Of a stretch of 64,000 bases of DNA, positions 10,846 to 21,335 are shown in pieces. Within the stretch, counting starts at the first letter, position 1. The number at the start of each line of letters is the position of its first letter. A program made the position numbers and the translations under genes. Location of the stretch: assembly GCF_003589595.1 (NCBI RefSeq), contig NW_020653726.1, positions 11,677,346 through 11,741,345 of the forward strand. The letters run 5' to 3'. Source of the stretch: Hyposmocoma kahamanoa. Lineage: Eukaryota > Arthropoda > Insecta > Lepidoptera > Cosmopterigidae. The notes beneath the pieces are model-generated. The model ran no database searches. It was not told where the DNA came from and saw nothing but the letters and a program-made list of their open reading frames with translations.

Positions 10846-11867
10846 TAAAAAAGTGAAGTTTGATTCAAAACGTGCAGAGTGAAAACGTTTTTGCCGTAAT
10901 GTGCTAAGAAGATATCATATTCATACCTCATCTATTTAATAATCTGTTTCTAAGTACGGGTACTTGAGCTACGATATGAGAGTTTTTATAAAGGTGAATT
11001 TACAATCGCCGTCGAATCTTTAACATTAGGTGAAAAAATTAAATAGCCGTTTTTTAGTATCATTAAAATATTGCGTTGTGGCACCATAAATTACGTAAAA
11101 AAAGTGTACATTTGTAGTCGCCTACGCGTACGCGATGCGAACCCTACACCACTAGCCACGTGACGTTTATTGTCTCATCTGGAGTAGAAGTGTGAATAAT
11201 ACTAAGTACATTCTAATTTTATATTGGGTCGGCGTCACGAAGACGTAGCGTTGTAACGCTGTATTGTACTATATGTAAGAGTGGTGCCACACAGGCGTTG
11301 CCATGCCGGTGCGTTGCGTCGTTTGCGGCGCGCGGCTCAATCGCGGATTTCAACGCATCAAGAGCCACACGAGCAATGCGGTGCAGTGTCGCGTCGTTTC
11401 TTTTGTTTTTAGAATATATAGTCTAAATGTAGGATGTTTACTCCCGTGTGAAAATTTTATCATATTATTTTGGAGAAAACTTACGTAAAATTCTTCGATT
11501 TGACTAAAAAATAATACTTCAAAATATTTATTAACATGATGTTAGCAGGAATTTAAAACACGATTTATTTTGCGTTTTTCACAGATGCGACCAAGTCTTT
11601 TTGTTATTTCGCGTTAATAAATAATTTTTATGTACCCAAAAATATTTTTTTAATGTACTTACATTGAACATTTTTCAAAAAAAATATTTAGTTCAAGCCG
11701 TATCTGCGATATGCGAGATTTTTTTTTTACAAATTTTGTTGAAACAAAAAAAATTACAGACTGATGCTATGAATTCTTATTACAAATAATACAATTTCAG
11801 TAATAAAATTTGAAATTATTGTAAAATTCGAAAATGATATTCTGTTATTTTACTACGATGACATTCA
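10846..11867. other. no supported gene; one GC-rich patch
   Basis: AT-rich apart from 11285-11400, which is rich in GCGTTGCGTCG-type words and may be another small GC-rich MITE. The 61-codon ORF there has no recognised motif. Confidence 0.4.
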
Positions 11868-11985
11868 ATCAGCGCCTTCAAGCAGCAATCTAGCACGGAT
11901 TGCTGAAAGGCGTTGGTTTGAATCCAGCAGGATCGCAGGAATTTTTCTTATTGTTCGATCTTTGTATTATTGATTATTTATAATA
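11868..11985 (+). repeat. SINE-B fragment
   Basis: A box B-like GGTTTGAATCC at about 11920 is followed by GGAATTTTTCTTATTG and GATCTTTGTATTATTG, the 3' body shared with 34545, 36990 and 52675. Confidence 0.55.
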
Positions 11986-12440
11986 TTATATTATTTATTA
12001 TTTTTTCCTGCTTTTTGAATATAAAAATCGACGAGCTTTAAAATAAGTTTTTTTTCCAAAATCATACAAGTTAGGCACGCGGAATTTTCACCCTGCGTAA
12101 CTATTAAAAGACATTCATGTTAAATTTTAAAACGATTTGGAGCAATGTGCTAGCACCTGCACACCTAAAAATTGCCACAAACGACAAAAAGTTGTACACC
12201 CATTAAAAAATCGTTTTAATTGATATAGAATTTAACTGTCAAAGATTATTAGATATCTCTTACGTTTTATCTTTTACGTTTGTTTTTGACACATTAAAGA
12301 ATTGCGTATTTGACATTTTATTTTGCGTTCTTGTTGTTATTATTATTATATTATACAATGACGATCACTTTATTCTTTGATATTAAATTAAGACATAAAT
12401 CATGACGATCGCAGGTGGCGTTGTGGGTGATAGATGAGGA
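11986..12440. other. no gene recognised
   Basis: AT-rich sequence without recognisable content. Confidence 0.45.
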
Positions 12441-12738
12441 CGTTTTTAGTAGCAGTAGAGTTCCTTGTGAAATAATTCGTGCAGAGAAGTACTGCCACTT
12501 TACCTGTTCCTGCCGTCAAGCAGTAATGTCAGCATTACTGGTTTCCGGTTTTGGAAAATGAGGGTGCTGGTGAAATTACAGGCATATGGTATTTGTCAAC
12601 TTATGTCTCAGGGTGACGAGCGTAGGAGCAGTGCTCCGCAGATCATTGCGATTTTAAACCCTGAGTGGCACTGCAACTGTCACGGATAGGCATGTCGGTT
12701 ACTATCAGACGTACGTATTGTTCGTCCAGTCGCTTGAT
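12441..12738 (+). repeat. repeat family A, copy 1
   Basis: A non-coding repeat of about 290 bp, found nine times in the window in both orientations. Landmarks in order are TTTTTAGTAGCAGT, TACTGCCACTTTACCTGTTC, GGGTGCTGGTGAAATTACAG, TGCGATTTTAAACCCTGAG, a block like CGCTTACCATCAGGCGCACG and GTTCGTCCCGTCGCTTGAT. The last blocks resemble shared 3' ends of lepidopteran LINEs and SINEs, so it is probably a retroposon 3' end, but this is unproven. The 60-codon ORF across its end has no meaning. Confidence 0.75.
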
Positions 12739-12748
12739 ATGTAAACTG

Positions 12749-12871
12749 GTCCTGGTCTGGGTGTTCAGGCTGGTATCCCGGAATCCAATTTTTTGCTCTG
12801 GTATTCATAGTACAGGGAATTTCCACTTAAGAGGTGTGGTTGTTTAGCACTACCTATTTAATTATTATTAC
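12749..12871 (+). repeat. SINE-C body fragment
   Basis: GGTCTGGGTGTTCAGGCTGG, then TTGCTCTGGTATTCATAGTA and GGTGTGGTTGTTTAGCAC, ending in an ATTATT tail. The same body is at 52900-53035 and, with its tRNA-like head, at 56199-56320. It directly abuts family A copy 1. Confidence 0.65.
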
Positions 12872-13191
12872 GACAAAAAAAAACCCATTATTTTCTGTAT
12901 ACAAAGAAACCCACGTACTCTGCAAACTAATAACGTACATGCGATACTAGTATTATGAATGTGCTGCGTTGAGTTGCTCAGTCTTTATTAATATTGACAT
13001 ACGCTACGTGATTAAGGTCTCCTGTTTCCGCAATAAAAACTAGATAGATAAGTCTGTTGATTTATCTAACTATTAATATTTAAATTTTATATTAATTAGT
13101 TGTGAAATTAAGGTAAAAGAAGTCATTTTGTACTTCTGGTGTAACAAAGCCACATGTGATCACATAAGTGCTTTTTTTAACGATACCAAGT

Positions 13192-13369
13192 GACTACCAC
13201 TGCGCCCGTCACTACCACTGAGGCATAAAGTTTCATTAGCACCCTTTACCTTCAACATCGGAACGCAATACTCACATTATCGCTTGGCGGCAGAAATAAG
13301 TAAGATGGCAGTATACTTCCATGGAAGAACTCTTTCACAAGGACACTTTACTGCTTCTGAATGTAAGAT
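13192..13369 (-). repeat. repeat family A, copy 2 (partial)
   Basis: The minus-strand match covers the CTTACCTATTTCTGCCGCC and GGGTGCTGGTGAAATTA regions. The right-end blocks of the family are missing. Confidence 0.7.
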
Positions 13370-13570
13370 TGTGTATCACTTAAATCTTTTGGCTCTAACT
13401 TCAACGGCAGAAACAGGTATCTAATAGACTGATATAGTATCACATATCCAACAAAAACATACGGTAAGCGACCATAAGAACCACGACTTGTTCACCCGGT
13501 CACAAAAAAATAAATAAAAAATTACTAAAAAAACCAGTATCAAAAGGATATTCCAAAAGGTCACAGAAAA

Positions 13571-13909
13571 TCATATCCAGGCAAATTTTCTCTTCTGGTA
13601 ATCCCGTAACAATAAACAGACGACCGAAACGAAGCTTATCTGAATGAGAAATCGAACTGCGGAAGGACGGATCCAATCCCGCATCAAGTTATCTACTGAA
13701 CGGATCTCAATTGAAGGCAGGCGAAACAAAACGACGCCTAACAAGACGCTTAGTGCCTCGTAGAAGTCGTAAATAGTATATTGGATCGTAAAATACTTAT
13801 ATACTATTTGGTGGAGGAGCCTTTGTACTTTCTTTGAAGTAAGATACTGTCCGAATAGATAACTTGTTCCGAACGAAAGAATAGAAGCAAATAGAGAATT
13901 CTGACACAC
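13571..13909 (-). CDS. unrecognised 112-codon ORF with hydrophobic segments
   Basis: An open minus-strand frame with three hydrophobic stretches: around LFASILSFGTSYLFGQYL, ALSVLLGVVLFRL and FLIQISFVSVVCLLL. I do not recognise it. It could be a broken membrane-protein gene, part of a LINE, or chance in AT-rich DNA. A second frame on the same strand reads RLFIVTGLPEEKICLDMIF near 13570-13630, so a decayed element with a frameshift is also possible. No splice sites or start context support a real gene. Confidence 0.2.
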   Translation of the reverse strand: MCQNSLFASILSFGTSYLFGQYLTSKKVQRLLHQIVYKYFTIQYTIYDFYEALSVLLGVVLFRLPSIEIRSVDNLMRDWIRPSAVRFLIQISFVSVVCLLLRDYQKRKFAWI

Positions 13910-14199
13910 GGAATTAGACGCTGCCGGTGGCTGTTAGAACTTTGTTAATGTGTATTGTATGTTGCAGATTGAGACAAAAAAAGGTAACAAAAGGTTTCAA
14001 TGACATTTTATGTAGTTTAAATTACTCAGAATATAAATGGTTGGTAAAATGGAGGTTTCCCCGGGTACATTTTGGGAGATGCCAAGCCTTAAGAAAGGAG
14101 CTTAAAAGTATTTGCTAAAATACAAATGGTGTGTATAAGTGTGTAATGTGATGAGTACTTATGTCGCGGTCTCAAAAGTGTATGGAATGAAATGAAATG

Positions 14200-14810
14200 C
14201 AATTAAATAGAAGTTTATTCGTCAAATACACACGCGTAAATATAGAAAATCACATGATACACGTAATAATAAACCATGAACTACTCTGATTTCTATTTTT
14301 AATATATTGATGAAGAGGACGAAGCCTCAGCATAATGCTGTTTTCAGTCTCCGCCTGTGCTCTCTGTCGGACATTGTCGGAACATAAATTTGAACAAAAG
14401 GTCTACAAAAAAAGAAACACTGTTAATTTAACTTAAATGTAACTATTTATTTACTGATTACGAGTGATAAAATATGTAGTTGCACCATACAAACATATCA
14501 AGCAAAAACAAAGAAACCTAATCAAGACGACAAAGGGTACACATAAATTACTGTTACCAGACAACTACGGATTACTATTCCACAACGGACCAGCAACATG
14601 ACGACTTATATTGCACTATATTCTTTGCACTTTCGTATAAAACTATAAAAAAAACTCTTCGCTGGTGGTGGAAGGTCATTCCAACATTTAGAGGCGGCGA
14701 AGCGGAAGTTGACTCCGAATGCTGTCAGGTGTCGGCGAATTCGCATTTGTAATATTGGATACATGAAATTACATCTATTTACGTTAACAGAAAGTGGGGG
14801 AAATCCAATA
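14200..14810 (-). mobile_element. probable LINE 3' end, C-terminal fragment
   Basis: On the minus strand, 14650-14790 translates to LTAFGVNFRFAASKCWNDLP and then PPAKSF. It resembles the SKxWNxLP C-terminal block of CR1-type LINE polymerases. After further stops comes PTMSDREHRRRLKTAL (about 14340-14390), and downstream a GAATAAAC signal near 14218. The assignment is by pattern only. Confidence 0.45.
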
Positions 14811-15151
14811 AACCGGATTCATCCCTTAATTTGCCACCCTTAGATGTGGAATATTTTTTTCAAATTCGAATAGGACCACGACTGTGGTACCCACCCCCTT
14901 TCCAATAAAAACAAGAATCATTTTAATCTTTTCACATATGTTGAAGTAATCGCGTAACGTACACACAAAAGAAATAAAATCGAATTGAGAACCTCCTTTT
15001 TATTTTAAAGTCAGTTAAAAATAACGACAAGCTATACGTATACTAATACACATAATGACATGCGCACACTAAGTTTTAAATTAAACACCTCCGTTACGTA
15101 ATGAGGTCGTATATCCAAATCTAATTGGATGTTCGACATACCTATGATAGC
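14811..15151. other. no gene recognised
   Basis: Nothing beyond short AT-rich ORFs. Confidence 0.4.
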
Positions 15152-15215
15152 AAGTAACGAGACGAACAAGTCGTGCGCCTGGTGGTAAGCGACATGCCTG
15201 TCCATAACAATTGAT
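15152..15215 (-). repeat. repeat family A, copy 3 (end fragment)
   Basis: Only the terminal block (GACGAACAAGTCGTGCGCCT, GGTAAGCGACATGCCTGTCC) is present. Confidence 0.65.
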
Positions 15216-15394
15216 TGTACTAATGATACTCAAGTCCCAGTATAGAAAAGGTAACCATAGTGACGACGTTATTATTAGATTGCTTATTGTTATAAGTTCC
15301 AATATTTTCTGAGTTTTGCTCTATTCTACTGAAAATTCTAATATTTTAGCGTCCAGCTTGATGGTTTTTTTTTCATTTCTCCTTTAACATTTTT

Positions 15395-17040
15395 TTAACC
15401 CTTTTACTCTGAAATCATCCACGTGACACCCTTTTACGTTATTCGTAATCGTAGTAAGTTACAGAATTAACGATAGTGTTGATAATTATAGGTTTGCAGG
15501 CATCACATGCAAGTGGTTAAAATAGGCGTTAAAATAACTGGTTAGGTGCTAAGGTGCTTAATAATAGTTCAGTCAACACAGTTTAGTGTGCCAGGTATCA
15601 ATTTTCATTACGACTCTTGTATTAGCGGTCACTTTACTTGATACGACATTAATATATCCACTGATACAGCAAGGCGATAAACGGGGGTGAAGAGTATTGA
15701 AAATATTATGGCATGCCCAGCAAAAACTGTAACAGTTACCGCTATTTACTAATAAATCAGTACAAAGCCCTAAGGCTTACCATAATTACACACCAATTAA
15801 TAAATCTCTTAGAAGATTTTTTATTTAATTGCGCAGACTCGGTTTCAACTTGACTGAAATAAGAAATGAAGCGAATGAAATCTAGAAATGAATTGTTATT
15901 TGCTGAAATGAATACATACATTAATTTATTAACCTTCCTACATATATCCGTGCATTGGTCTCTCATACCGACAATTATCGTTTGTCCTGGTTTTTTTAAA
16001 CGGAAAACGTTAGAGCTTTGGACTCACTGTTAGATGCATGATTCGTGCACTCCACACATATATCCGTACACGACATCGATCGGTCCCATAGACCGACGCG
16101 GGTATATGTGTAACAGTTTTAGGTAATTAATATTTTTAGTAATTCCTATATTTACGTATTGTTTTTAATTATCATTGAGTTAATATTATGGATTATATTT
16201 GCAAATTATTTTAGGTTATATTGTATTACCTATTACATGTATGAGGAACGCACGAGAAGGTTTTTGGAAGAGGATGACTCTGATTCCAACTATGAGGGCA
16301 AAAATATAGTGTTCAAAGACACTCATCGGTTCATATAGAAGTGAAGCAAGTAAGAAATGACACAGAGCAGGAGATAATTCTGAAAGTGAGGAGAAATTTC
16401 TAGTCTATTACCTAAGCAAAGATAGTCAAACAAAGTGGACTAAAAATGCTCCATCGATGTCAGTAAGAAGTATTTTTGAGCAAGGTATATATATAGGAAA
16501 TGAAACTATTTTTCCGGATTTAAATTGCGTTGACAGTCAACCGTGACCATGGTACCGAACGTCGAGTTGTTTGAAAAAACAAATATACGCGATTTAAATC
16601 CGGAAAAATAGTTTCATTTCCTATGTGTAACAATCGCGAAAACCTAAGAACTCGAAAGGTATATATAATTAAAAACTTTTGTGTGCAACATGCTATTTAA
16701 TTTATGGTTTTTAAAATTGTATATGTTATTCTTTGACATTTCCGAGTTTTTTTTCTTTTGATATTATAAAAAAGTATATTTTTGTTCAAGTTTTGGTGGC
16801 TCTTACGAATATTGTAATTTACTAATGACTTTAATAAACTCTCCTTATCTCTAATAAAAAAAATATTATGTATAAAACTTTGCTTGATTAAATTTTACAC
16901 ATTTCCTTTTTTATATTAAACTTAATTTTACGATGATATTTTACTAAACAACGTACTAAAATGGTCCTCGAACTTTCGGTCTCATAGACCGTGCGCAGGT
17001 ATATGTGCTACACTATTTGGCGCGGCTATAGGAATGTTAA
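15395..17040 (+). mobile_element. piggyBac-like element relic
   Basis: TTAA at 15395-15398 is followed by CCCTTTTACTCTG, like the left end of a piggyBac-like element (these insert at TTAA). At 16237-16342 a frame starts with M, is acidic (FLEEDDSDSNYE) and meets a stop. At 16391-16482, in another frame, the segment LVYYLSKDSQTKWTKNAP matches the family's conserved Y-x2-KDxxTKW block at the start of the transposase core. Most of the catalytic core is absent. Words of the form GGTCYCATAGACCG...GGTATATGTG recur at 15940-15971 (inverted), 16053-16113 and 16977-17011, like subterminal repeats. I did not find a right TIR, so the right border is a guess. Confidence 0.65.
16493..16624. repeat. palindromic MITE inside the piggyBac relic, perfect 33-base arms
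   Basis: ATAGGAAATGAAACTATTTT is the start of the left arm (16493-16525), and the right arm 16592-16624 is its exact reverse complement. Single ends of the same element are at 25388-25416, 46536-46558 and 52328-52424. Confidence 0.85.
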
Positions 17041-17100
17041 AAAAAACGAAACGTATTATAATTGCAAGGGACTCGTTCACGACGTTACTAATCACAACAA

Positions 17101-17374
17101 TCAGTCGTGCGCCTGATGGTAAAAGACACGCCTGTTCACAACAGTTGCACTGCCACTCGAAGCTTTAAATCACAAAGATCGGAGGTGCACTGCCTCTACG
17201 TCCATAACCTGAAACATAAGTTGAAAAATCCCATGTGCCTGTAATTTCACCAGCACCCTTAAACCTTCAAAAAGAAACCGGAGCGCAGTTACGCTCACAT
17301 TATTGCGTGGCGGTAGAAATAGGTTAGGTGCCAGTACATCCCTGGACGAACTCTTTTACAAGGAGCTCCACTAA
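17101..17374 (-). repeat. repeat family A, copy 4
   Basis: Nearly full length. The order is reversed relative to copy 1, from GTCGTGCGCCTGATGGT at the left to CTGGACGAACTCTTTTACAA at the right. Confidence 0.8.
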
Positions 17375-18149
17375 TCTCCTCCTTGAGACTTTGGGACCTA
17401 TGAGAGACATGTTTTTCTAAACCCTAAGCATAGATTGTATAGATCGGCCTACTTTTCTAAGCACTAATGAAATTTTAATATTTACGTTTTGATTTAGGGT
17501 TTTAAGTCTAAACTCTTTTTATCTCCTCACAATAAATAAGCAGAATAATAGTGCCGTGTATCAAAATAATTGACGCCAAATACTCATGAAAGTTGGCTTG
17601 TCGACGTTTAATGACTTGCTTCGTCGATATCTGTTGCGGTCGAGTGGTTTAAGGCGAAATATTTTAACGCGAGCCTACATTTTAGGAGGTAAGGTATGGG
17701 AGACCGCCCCTCGCAACCCGAGCGCTGAAAATTAATATAAAATAAGAACATGCGAGTCTCTACATGAATTTTGACACAGATCCGACGTCGACAAGCACCC
17801 GATGGTGACTAGCGGGGCGTCGTGTCTTTAATCCGCTGGGCAATTGGCAAATTTTGGGATAAATGTGAATTTAATAACTACAGGATTTCAGTTGAAACAA
17901 CAATTTAGTAGGTCCTATGTAGTACCTAAAGAGAAAAATATCCATATAAAAATAATATGCAAATATTAGATAGATTAGATAGTTAGATATTTTATTCCTT
18001 AATAATTCGTTTCAAACTTTTATTTTAGCCTGTTTTCAAGATTTTGTATGATCGGCTGAAGTACACCCTATCGTGTAATGAATTAGCATATTCTTTAAAC
18101 AATATCCTTAGGTGTATCGTATATTTTTTTGTAAGACTATTATTTATAG
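17375..18149. other. no gene recognised
   Basis: No motif or repeat match seen, although part of it (17580-17850) has higher GC than its surroundings. Confidence 0.4.
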
Positions 18150-19712
18150 CAAAACAATTTTTATTTTATTTTATTTTATTTATTTATTTGCATTTTACAT
18201 GTAGTGTTATTATAGCATCTTAGAACTATGTTAGGAACTACATGCGATACCCTGTAAGGGCGTTGCAAAGTACTTATGATATACATTTTATATACATATT
18301 AATAATTAGCGTTTTGTCATTATATTCATAAAATTTTTCATTATACTATTGTTAACTATATTAATTCTAATTCACATAACAATTTTATCGAAAAATGTTG
18401 TCGTCAATGAATAATAATTTGGATAATAAAAATATAAAGGCTAAAGTCAACTTCTAAATGTTAATTTTATTATTTCATGTCCAATTTTTTTTTGTCGAAA
18501 TTCCATTCTTTATTTGCATTTGAATGTCTAAATTCATTACAATATATTAACCGAAACGTTAAAAATATTCTAAAATTTAGGTATTTTATTTATTTATGTC
18601 TTTGAAGAACTCAGTAATACTGTAATAACTTTTTTCTATAAGGAATTGTTTTAGATGATTTACAAATGTTGTATAATTCTGTATAATTTTAAGATGATTC
18701 GGTGTTTCGTTGTATATTTTGATAACCATGGAATGTGAAGCAGCCGTACATGTTTTTAATTTAGAAAAAGGTACTTTAATTTTATTTTGGGTTCTATTAT
18801 TTCGTTTTACTGTCTTTATCGGGGAATACAAATGTGAGTGCTTTCTAACAAATTTACATGATTCTAATATATATATTGAGGTCAGAGTAAGAATGCCGTT
18901 TTCTATGAATATAGGCTTACATGAGTCTGTTTGCTGAAGGTTGAATAAGATGCGTATACATCTTTTTTGAAGTACAAAGATTTTGTCGATTTCGGTACTA
19001 TTTCCCCATAATATGATGCCGTAGCTCAATCTGGCATGACAGTACGCATGGTATGCTGCCAGGGCTGTTTTAAAGTGTGTGACCCTCTTTAAATGACCCA
19101 GTGCGTAAGTCGCAGAAGAAAGTTTAGCTGCTAACTTTTCAACATGCGGTTTCCAGCTAAGGTTCGTGTCAACTTCCACACCTAACAGCGTTGTGGATGT
19201 TACTGTTTGTAGAGATTGGTTTTTATACTTATAATTAATATTTAACGGGGTTTTTTGATAGGGCTTGAACTGCATTAGTTTTGTCTTTTCAATATTAATT
19301 TCCAAGTTGTGTATGTCGAGCCAATTTGTGATCTTATTTAGTACAGGGTCCAATTTAGAGTTCAACTCATTTTCGTCTTGGCATGATAATAAAATTGAGA
19401 CATCATCAGCAAAGATTGTACATTGATTATTAAGTACATTTGGAAGTGAATTTATGTCGATTAAAAAGAGTGTACATCCCAAAACACTGCCTTGTGGGAT
19501 GGAACTATTCACTAGTATTTCAAAAGATCTGTATGTTTTAATTTCTCCTGTGTTAAGGTTTGTGTTTTGGATTTCTACAATTTGAGAGCGATTTTCTAAA
19601 TATGACCTAAACCATTGATGTGGCACTCCACGAATTCCACTTATATACAGATTGTGTAACAGAACATTATGGTTTACCCTATCGTAAGCCTTACTCATGT
19701 CTAGTACTCATT
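18150..19712 (-). mobile_element. 5'-truncated Jockey/CR1-group LINE with tail
   Basis: The element contains the intact polymerase frame 18586-19698, a 3' UTR of about 430 bp and an end marked by a TTTTATTTTATTTTATTTAT run (18160-18188, an A-rich tail on the minus strand). The left break falls in the reverse-transcriptase domain just before the first catalytic aspartate block, as expected for an incomplete target-primed reverse transcription. Confidence 0.8.
18586..19698 (-). CDS. LINE reverse transcriptase, C-terminal 370 residues, uninterrupted
   Basis: An open frame with the reverse-transcriptase palm motifs in order: MSKAYDRVNHNVLL at residues 1-14 (first catalytic aspartate), PQGSVLG at about 68-74, FADD at 96-99 (catalytic pair), then KTKLMQF and LLGVEVDTNLSWKPH. 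The thumb and C terminus include SYGIILWGNS and FVRKHSHLYS, ending NHLKQFLIEKSYYSITEFF. The N-terminal fingers, endonuclease and ORF1 are absent, so the enzyme is incomplete although the surviving frame has no stop or frameshift. That suggests a fairly recent insertion. Related decayed copies are at 23040-23580 (minus) and 44840-45670 (plus). It would copy LINE RNA into the genome in the nucleus. The first ATG is internal to the original protein. The assignment to the Jockey/CR1 group is by motif; the exact clade is open. Confidence 0.85.
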   Translation of the reverse strand: MSKAYDRVNHNVLLHNLYISGIRGVPHQWFRSYLENRSQIVEIQNTNLNTGEIKTYRSFEILVNSSIPQGSVLGCTLFLIDINSLPNVLNNQCTIFADDVSILLSCQDENELNSKLDPVLNKITNWLDIHNLEINIEKTKLMQFKPYQKTPLNINYKYKNQSLQTVTSTTLLGVEVDTNLSWKPHVEKLAAKLSSATYALGHLKRVTHFKTALAAYHAYCHARLSYGIILWGNSTEIDKIFVLQKRCIRILFNLQQTDSCKPIFIENGILTLTSIYILESCKFVRKHSHLYSPIKTVKRNNRTQNKIKVPFSKLKTCTAASHSMVIKIYNETPNHLKIIQNYTTFVNHLKQFLIEKSYYSITEFFKDINK

Positions 19713-19946
19713 TTCCCGCTTCTCCTCCGGTAACTCGCTTTAAATTTAGTTCAATTCTCGAAAGCTCAAAGGCTATATTGCATCGTGTAGTTATAATAAC
19801 GACCTTTTGTTTAATATTTCAATCTCCGTACTATAAAAAAAAATAAGCATAGGTTTAATTTTTTCCTGTGAAATTTTTTCGCAAAAATTTATCAACCTTA
19901 TGTATATATAATATACAGTCTAAATCCTTCTCTTTGATCTATATAA
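19713..19946. other. no recognisable feature
   Basis: Short AT-rich spacer between the LINE and the Tc1-like element. Confidence 0.4.
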
Positions 19947-20381
19947 TTATATCCTTTCTTCTGATTAAAATACACTGCTCGCTAAGTCTAGGAAACTAGG
20001 TTATGATAATATTTTTAACAAATTTAACATACTGTTCCCTTACATATTATGTTGTATATCAAAAGAGCGTTATTTCGTTTTTATTTTGGTAATAAAATAT
20101 TAAAAGAATTGTTAAGAAAAATTTTTTTTTTTAATAAAATAACAAATTGTGACAAAGTAAAAAAGAAACGTTTTTTATAAAGTTAAAAAAGTATACTTTT
20201 ATTAAAGAAAGTAATAATATTAAATTTCGAAAGACAAAAATGGTTACTGTTCGTTATCTTCAGGAAATAGATCAATGCTTTCTTGGACTATATAAGTATT
20301 TATTATATTATAAAACTTATATATATTATATAAGTTTTTTAATAGTCAGTTGGACCTCCCAAGGCATTAGCAACGGCTCCA

Positions 20382-20606
20382 CAATAATAATAATAATAAT
20401 AATAACGCTCACACTCAACATAGCCCCGCACTAGGGAAACCCTGTGTCGCGGGTGCCATGGACACACACATAGACAACCACAAATTACACCCAAACTCAC
20501 GAGAGAAATAAATGTAGGCCATACAAATATTTCTCCCAGCCCGGGAATCGAACCTGGGACCTCTGCGTGGCAGTCCGGCATGGTAACCGTTCGGCCACGG
20601 AGGCAG
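20382..20606 (-). repeat. SINE family A, full copy
   Basis: The tRNA-like head is at the right end (plus-strand view CCGTTCGGCCACGGAGGCAG, box B complement GGGAATCGAACC) and the body and an (ATT)n tail lie to the left. A possible 5-bp duplication ACAAT lies at 20381-20385 and 20609-20613. Confidence 0.9.
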
Positions 20607-20744
20607 TTACAATGGCGTGGCGTAGCATACTAAGTATGAGGCTGTCAATTGTCGCCTGTGGAATAAGATACCATACTCTAGAAAAAGTAAAAAAGGCACT
20701 TTTTCTGTGTTTAAGTTTTGAGATAGATTATTGAATGCTCTTCC

Positions 20745-20908
20745 CATGCACGGAGACCGCTAAGAGTTCCAGCTCTACGTGGTGGAAATCGAGGTCCTTT
20801 ATGGTGGGCACACATTTGCACTGGACTGAGTTTCAGTCCAAAATATTATCATAACCTAGTTTCCTAGACTTAGCGAGCAGTGTATTTTAATCAGAAGAAA
20901 GGATATAA
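20745..20908. repeat. chimeric inverted block in the Tc1-like element
   Basis: Bases 20745-20840 are the reverse complement of 21302-21397 (internal transposase sequence), differing mainly in a flipped 3-base loop. Bases 20840-20908 are the exact reverse complement of 19947-20015. The latter spans the left TIR and about 24 bases of DNA outside the element. The two inverted pieces are fused at 20840. Confidence 0.85.
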
Positions 20909-21288
20909 AGGAATTGAGATCGACCGACTGAGCAGGCCACTCTGACAACCTGGTATCGTTACTCACGGAACACATTCATCACTAGCCCTGCAGTGTGTGC
21001 ACGTGCATTATTGAAGCAATAAACATGATATCTTAGCCGAGGTGTTGTCGTTGAGGGATTATCATGTTGCATAACTTCATCGCAGTATCGTTCCGCATTC
21101 AAGTTGCCATGTAACCAAACGAGATCAGTTCTTCCAACCAGGCGAATTTCAGCTCACACCATTATCGTTCCACCTTGGTGTGGATGAACTTCCTGAGGAT
21201 ACTGGAGTCGACTCGTGCGGCCAGGAATTTGCCAAACTGACATTTTTCTTGAATCAGGACGAAAACTGAAACAAGACTCGTTAAAAAA

Positions 21289-21335
21289 GCACACATTTGC
21301 ACTGGACTGAGTTTCAGTCCAGTGCAAATGTGTGC
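21289..21335. repeat. perfect hairpin, 22-base arms, 3-base loop
   Basis: GCACACATTTGCACTGGACT starts the left arm (21289-21310). The loop is GTT and the right arm 21314-21335 is exact. It lies in the transposase frame between the GGNRG and FNES blocks. Confidence 0.9.

Noticed and set aside
20982..21000. mariner-type catalytic motif near NNARAHTA
   Set aside because: The surrounding blocks (GGNRG, FNESCFSFRPDSR, WPAQSVDLN) are Tc1-type, not mariner.
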